Assembly: GCA_023213395.1 (NCBI GenBank)
Contig: CM041465.1
Location: forward strand, 212,605,741-212,669,740
Length of the DNA: 64,000 bases
Source: Cycas panzhihuaensis
Taxonomy: Eukaryota; Cycadophyta
Reading direction: 5' to 3'
Shown: positions 59,350-64,000 of the stretch, in pieces
How the letters are laid out: each line of letters begins with the position of its first letter
Numbering within the stretch: position 1 is the first letter of the stretch
Program-made: the position numbers and the translations under genes
The notes under the pieces: model-generated
The model's input: the letters and a program-made list of their open reading frames with translations, nothing else
What the model was told of the DNA's origin: nothing
Databases searched by the model: none

Positions 59350-59921
59350 TTTGTAAAAGAGAGTAGTACAAATGTCCAATATTGTAGGCAGTGTCTAAAG
59401 ACATCAGGATTGCACACCCCTCAAATTATGTAGTTTGGAGAAGGAGGGAAATTCCTCAACCTCTAAAATTTAAATAACAATAAAATAATGCAAACTTAAC
59501 TCAAAATAAACTTAACTCAAATTAACTAAACTTACCTTATATTTACCTATATATGTTGAGCACCCACATGTGTAAATTGATGAAGATAAAGTGTGCACTC
59601 CTGGTTAGAAGGTAGGAGTAGGGTGATGACTATCAACCCTAACATTCTCTCCCTTAATGGTCATCACAAACAATGTCTTCTCTTTAAACTTATAGAATTT
59701 GTACTTGAAAAAAACTTTTAAAATTTATCTCTTAACTTGATCTTTATCAACTTGCTTTATCCTTATAGCAACATGTGTCATTCTATCATGAAGTGGTGCA
59801 AAAAATCTATAAGTAAAGTGCAAAAAATCTAGTGTAAATGAAGCTTGATTCAAATGTTGATGTATGGCTGCAACTTTGACTTTGTCAACTGGAACTTTAA
59901 GAAAACTGTAAACTTGAACTT
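59350..59921 (-). mobile_element. possible LTR end and adjoining internal sequence of another element
   Basis: At 59644 the minus strand changes from AAGGGAGAGAA, a good polypurine tract, to TGTTAGGGTTGATAG, a good LTR start. This suggests a minus-strand element whose 3' LTR lies left of 59644 and whose internal sequence continues right until Copia-H. The left limit of the LTR, a partner copy and any domain are not seen, so this is tentative. Confidence 0.35.
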
Positions 59922-60364
59922 TGTGAGAATAGGCACATGAATAATGTCATAGGATCACAGGAATAGTAAAAACACAAGAGAAAGACATTGCACAAGCACA
60001 CATAGTTTGACAGGTGGAAAACCCCTTCTGGGTAAGAAGAACCACCTCTTAAATCTAAATATTATTAATAAAAATGACTTATATAAAGGACCTTAAAGAT
60101 ACCCTCTATAAACCATAAAACTAGCCTTGAAACAGGCTTTAAACAAGCTCCTAGATTCTCGAAACCACCTCCTTGAATCTAGGAGAAGATATAAATAATA
60201 AGAGAGGTTTGTTGAAATGGGTAGTTGCGCATTTCAATGACCTTTCACATAATATTTAATTAACTTCTAAACATTAAACATTAGAATCACTTAAATAATA
60301 ATTTACACATGTGACTTAAATAAGACATAAGAAATAATATAAAGTAACATTAATAATCCTAACA
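59922..60364 (-). repeat. Copia-H 3' LTR (left limit uncertain)
   Basis: The right limit is fixed by the purine tract at 60365-60373. The left limit is not fixed, because the partner LTR is outside the window. Confidence 0.55.
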
Positions 60365-60373
60365 TCTCCCTTT

Positions 60374-61640
60374 AATATTAACTTTTATGATATAGAAAAA
60401 TAAGGTCTTCATCACATTGAACCCCCTTTGATGGAAACTTCTTTTATCTTTAACAGATCTCTGAGGTTTAGAAACTTAATTTCAGTCAAAGACTTTGTGA
60501 GTATGTTAGTAACCTGTAGATCTGTTAGACAATAAGATAAATAAACAATGTTATTAATAACAAGATTACAAATAAAATGCTAATGTAATTCTATATGTTT
60601 AGTTCTACAATGTGTAACTGGATTTGTAGAAATAGAAATGACACCTTGATTATCAACTTTAAGTTCAATGGAAGAGTTAAGAGATATACCAATTTTATTT
60701 AGAAGAGATTTGAGCCAAAATGCTTCTTTGGTGGCTTCAACAAGTACGCGATATTCAGCTTCAGTCGTTGATAGAGCTAGTGCCTACATTTTCTTACTAT
60801 ACTAAGTAATAGGTGAGGAATCTATAAAAAATATATAACCTGATATAGATTTTCGATCATTTGTATCATCTACCTAATCTGAATCAGTATATCCTGTTAA
60901 AGTTAGAGGTTTACTACAAAAATTATAAGTTAGACCATAAAAAATAATGTTTTTAAGATATCGTAAAATACGTTTAGCAGCTTTTCAATGTAATTCATGT
61001 GGCTGTTGCATATAACGTGAACATAAAGTAACAGCATAGGATATATCAGGGCAAGTATGAGTTAAATAAATAAGACTACCAATTAGTTATTTATATAATA
61101 TAGGATTACATAAAGATAATGAACAATCAGTAGATAATTTTACTCTTGATTATAACAAATTTGAGATGGGTTTAGTATTTTCCATGTTAAACTATTGAAT
61201 TAAGTCTAAAATATATTTATGTTGAGATATAGTAATTTTTGAATCATGTTGATAAATTTGTAATCCAAGAAAGTAATGTAGGAGACCTAGATCGGTCATT
61301 TCAAATTTATTCATTAAAGTAGATTTTAAATGATGAATGTTATTAGTTGATGATTCAGTAATTATGATATCATCAACATACAATATTAAAATAGTAATAT
61401 TTTTATTTTCATGTTTGAAATAAAGGTTTGGATCACTAATACATCTAGTGTATCTAATTTATATTAGATAATGATCAACTTTAGTGTACCAAGCTCGAGG
61501 AGCTTATTTTAATCCATAAATAGATTTCTTTAGTTTATAAACTAAATCAGGATTATTAATAAAGCTAGGTGGCTAAGACATGTAGATCTCTTCTTTGAGA
61601 TCACCATTTAGAAATACGCTCTTTACATCCATTTGATGGA
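60374..61640 (-). pseudogene. Copia-H RNase H and RT C-terminal half
   Basis: RNase H shows ALSTTEAEY at about 60748-60775 and the YTDSD-like block near 60880. The open stretch 61192-61383 begins MYVDDIIITESS, the intact catalytic box, and continues through MTDLGLLHYFLGLQI to SQHKYILDLI, typical of copia RT. Stops occur between these blocks. Confidence 0.87.
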
Positions 61641-62130
61641 TTTCCTAACCAAACTTGGCTTCTAGAGTAATACTTATTTTAATCGTATTCATCTTTGCAA
61701 TAGGGGCAAAGGTTTCGTTATAATCAATGCCATTAATTTGAGAAAATCCTTTTGCAACTAAGCGAGCTTTATATTTTTTAAATATGCCTGTTGAGTTATA
61801 TTTTGTTCTATAAACCCATTTATAATCGACTATATTTTTACCAACTAGAAGTGATACGAGATCCCAAGTTAAATTTTTAATTAAAGCATCGAATTTATTT
61901 TGCATAGCTTCCTACCATACAGGATTATTGCTAGCTTGTTTAAAGGTTTTAGGATCATTATTGTCCATTATTTTGGCCATTAAGGCAAAATTAGCATGTA
62001 GTTTTTGGGCATATATTTGCCTGGTATCTAAAGGATTACCAATATTAGATCCAGCGTCAGCAAGCATTTTCTTTACCCATACAGGTCGTTTATTGGTAAC
62101 TATTTTTGTAGTTACAGGTTGATTTGAAGA
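61641..62130 (-). pseudogene. Copia-H RT N-terminal half
   Basis: The open stretch 61645-61905 reads NLTWDLVSL, KWVYRTKYNSTG, KARLVAKGFSQINGIDY and ETFAPIAKM, the conserved entry blocks of copia RT. The conserved Val after ETFAP is Ile, and a stop follows GFG-like sequence at 61645. Confidence 0.88.
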
Positions 62131-63420
62131 GCTAGCCTAAGAGGAAGAATCTATTTCAGTAGATTCACATAAAGTCTAATTTTAGACTTGAGTAGATAAG
62201 GATTCTATAATTTCTGGATCAGCTTGTTTGTCAGAGAAGTCAACTAAATAGGTGTTGGTAGAAGTTATATATAAATAGAGGTTGAAGAAGATCCTTCTTC
62301 ATCAAATATTACATCATACAAAATTAAAATTTGATGTATGATTAGATCCAAGAGTCTATAAGCTTTACTTTCTTCGTTGTCTCCAACGAAGATGTATTTT
62401 TGACTCTTAGGATCTAGTTTCTTGAATTTTTCTTTAGGGACATGTCCCCATGCAATACTTCCAAAGATTCATAAATGATTAACTGAGGGTTTTATTCCAG
62501 ATTATTTTTGTTCTGGAGTGATGTTTTGTAGGCATTTGCTAGGTAAATGATTTAGAAGATAGTTAGAGCAGTTAATAGCTTCTGCCCATAATTTCAAGTT
62601 AAGGTATTGTGCATGTAACATGTAATGAGTCATCTCAACAAGAGTATGGTTCTTGCATTTAGTAACACCGTTTTGTTGAGGAGTGTATGCAATAGAATGT
62701 TGAAACTGAATTCCATGCTTCTTATAGAAGGAAGTGAATTTTCCACTTAAGTATTCCTTGGAATTATTAGATCTAAAAATTTTGATTTTTAAGTTTGATT
62801 AGTTTTCAACAAGTGTTTTGGATTCAAAATAATGAGAGCCAAAATATGATGTTACATGAAAAGGTCGACATATGCCAGAGTGAACAAGTTCAAGTGGAAC
62901 TTTCACTCTGAATTGTATTTTATGTGGAAATGGGTCTATGCGTTGTTTACCTATTACGCAGGCTTCACATACACCATAAACAGTATTTAAAGATGGAAGT
63001 CCATGAACCGTGTCATGTTTTTTTAGATATTAAAGTTTTCCATAACTTGTATGGCCAAATCGTGCATGCCAAAGTTTACTGACTGAGTCAGATTTAGCGA
63101 TAAAGGCATTGAAGGGTTTTGTTTTGTTATTTTGTAAACTTGTTAAACTATAGAGAATTGTGTTATGATCAACAGGTCCTGAGACAATACGTTTAAATTT
63201 GTTTAATGTCTCTTTAATGATAAATTTATCTTTCCAAAATTTGATGACAAGGTCTTTCTAGCAGATTTGATAAACAGAAAGTAGGTTTGGTAATAAACCA
63301 GGTATATAAAAGACATCCTTTATTGAACCATCTTTTAAGGTAACATCACTTGATCCTTCTAATTTAAGTTAAGTTCCACTTCTAAAAGAAATCTCTTCTT
63401 CAAAGTTAGTTTTGGATTGA
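62131..63420 (-). pseudogene. Copia-H integrase and GAG-pre-integrase relic
   Basis: Minus-strand blocks include a QNGV/E-type region near 62650-62710, LWAEAINCSNYLLNHLP near 62540-62600, GHVPKEKFKKLDPKS near 62390-62450, and YIFVGDNEESKAYRL near 62350-62400. GAG-pre-integrase lies near 63000-63250. Several stops occur, and the Asp/Asp/Glu triad could not be read with certainty. Confidence 0.78.
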
Positions 63421-64000
63421 TAAGTGGATAAATTTTTCTAGTGTTCTATCATGTGATGGGATACACGAGAGTCAAGGATCCATTGTGGTGGTTGATTAGT
63501 TAAGGCAATAAATTCAGAAGTTGTTGCCATTAGAAAATGATTAAGAGTTTGTCAGTTTTGAGGTAGGGATTGAGGTCATAATTGAGGTCAGTTTTACAAT
63601 CCCTTGGAAGCTTTCCATGCCTCTGAAGTTATTCTACTTCTATAGACATCAATAGTGTGGCCTCTTTTATGACAATAGGTACAAGTAGTGTTCTGAGAAG
63701 GATTTACATTATTTCGATTAGGAAATGACTGATTAGGAGTATTCTGATGTTTAGATGGACCAGAATACTTAATATTATTTTAGGAATTAAATTGAGAACC
63801 TCTATGAGGTTTCTAAAATTTTAGATTATTATTAGAATATATTTTGTTGTTTGTTTTTATTTTGTGGCTTAGTTTGGATAAACAAAGCCTAGGAAGGATC
63901 TTTTAATATGCCTATCTGAATTAATATTGTTTGATATTCAATCAGTTGGTTTGTCAACTGATTGAATCTAATAGGAGGGTTTCCAACTTGTTGTTTGGTA
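63421..64000 (-). pseudogene. Copia-H protease and gag C-terminus (runs off the window)
   Basis: The protease site near 63440-63485 reads WILDSRVSHHM, with DSG changed to DSR. The zinc knuckle near 63650-63690 reads CTYCHKRGHTIDVY, the last Cys replaced by Tyr. Gln/Asn-rich gag sequence follows to the window end. Confidence 0.8.

Larger units (their letters stand above)
59922..64000 (-). mobile_element. Copia-H: Ty1/copia LTR retrotransposon, truncated by the window edge
   Basis: The 3' LTR ends at 60364, where the purine tract AAAGGGAGA meets TGTTAGGATT on the minus strand. RNase H, RT, integrase, protease and gag follow in copia order toward 64000. The other LTR lies outside. The left LTR limit (a tgtgag at 59922) is a guess. 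Stops are fewer than in A, B or D, suggesting intermediate age, but without the second LTR this cannot be measured here. Confidence 0.85.

Overview
This window is plant nuclear DNA made almost entirely of transposable elements. The organism is probably a seed plant with a large, repeat-rich, strongly AT-rich genome. I cannot name it; gymnosperm is possible, but that is inference. Every retroelement family seen is of plant type: Ty1/copia and Ty3/gypsy chromovirus LTR retrotransposons primed by initiator-Met tRNA, and an L1-like LINE with a plant-type ORF1. I found no host gene, no rRNA or tRNA gene and no CRISPR. Almost every long open frame is a retroelement domain in some state of decay.

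First nest, about 2.2-39.2 kb. An old LINE on the minus strand (ORF1 at 39.15-37.38 kb, an 84-bp slice at 17.13-17.05 kb, ORF2 at 5.18-2.2 kb) is split by two Copia elements. Copia-D (5180-17045, minus) carries a young non-autonomous LTR element, E1 (11567-15851, plus, TSD aactt). Copia-A (17130-37380, minus) is split by Copia-B (20095-33718, minus). Copia-B is split inside its gag zinc-knuckle/protease region by Gypsy-C (23839-30551, minus). With the inserts removed, each Copia is 6.6-7.6 kb.

Second nest, 40241-58278. Copia-F (plus) is interrupted in its leader by chromovirus Gypsy-G (40744-47400, minus, TSD tttcc). It is interrupted again between protease and integrase by E2 (51038-54965, plus, TSD ggcta), a second and older copy of the E1 family.

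Right edge, 58.3-64 kb. An unassigned stretch is followed by a possible LTR end at about 59644, then Copia-H (minus), which runs off the window in gag.

The LTR pairs give a consistent order of events. Mismatches counted by eye are about 17% (A), 15% (D), 13% (B), 12% (F), 11% (E2), 5% (G), 4% (E1) and 3% (C), and outer elements are always at least as diverged as the ones inside them. The most unusual item is the E1/E2 family: LTR elements of about 4 kb without gag-pol, with conserved ends, an exchanged central block and a last remnant of Copia RNase H. No element here looks able to move on its own, but Gypsy-G and Gypsy-C are the least damaged.
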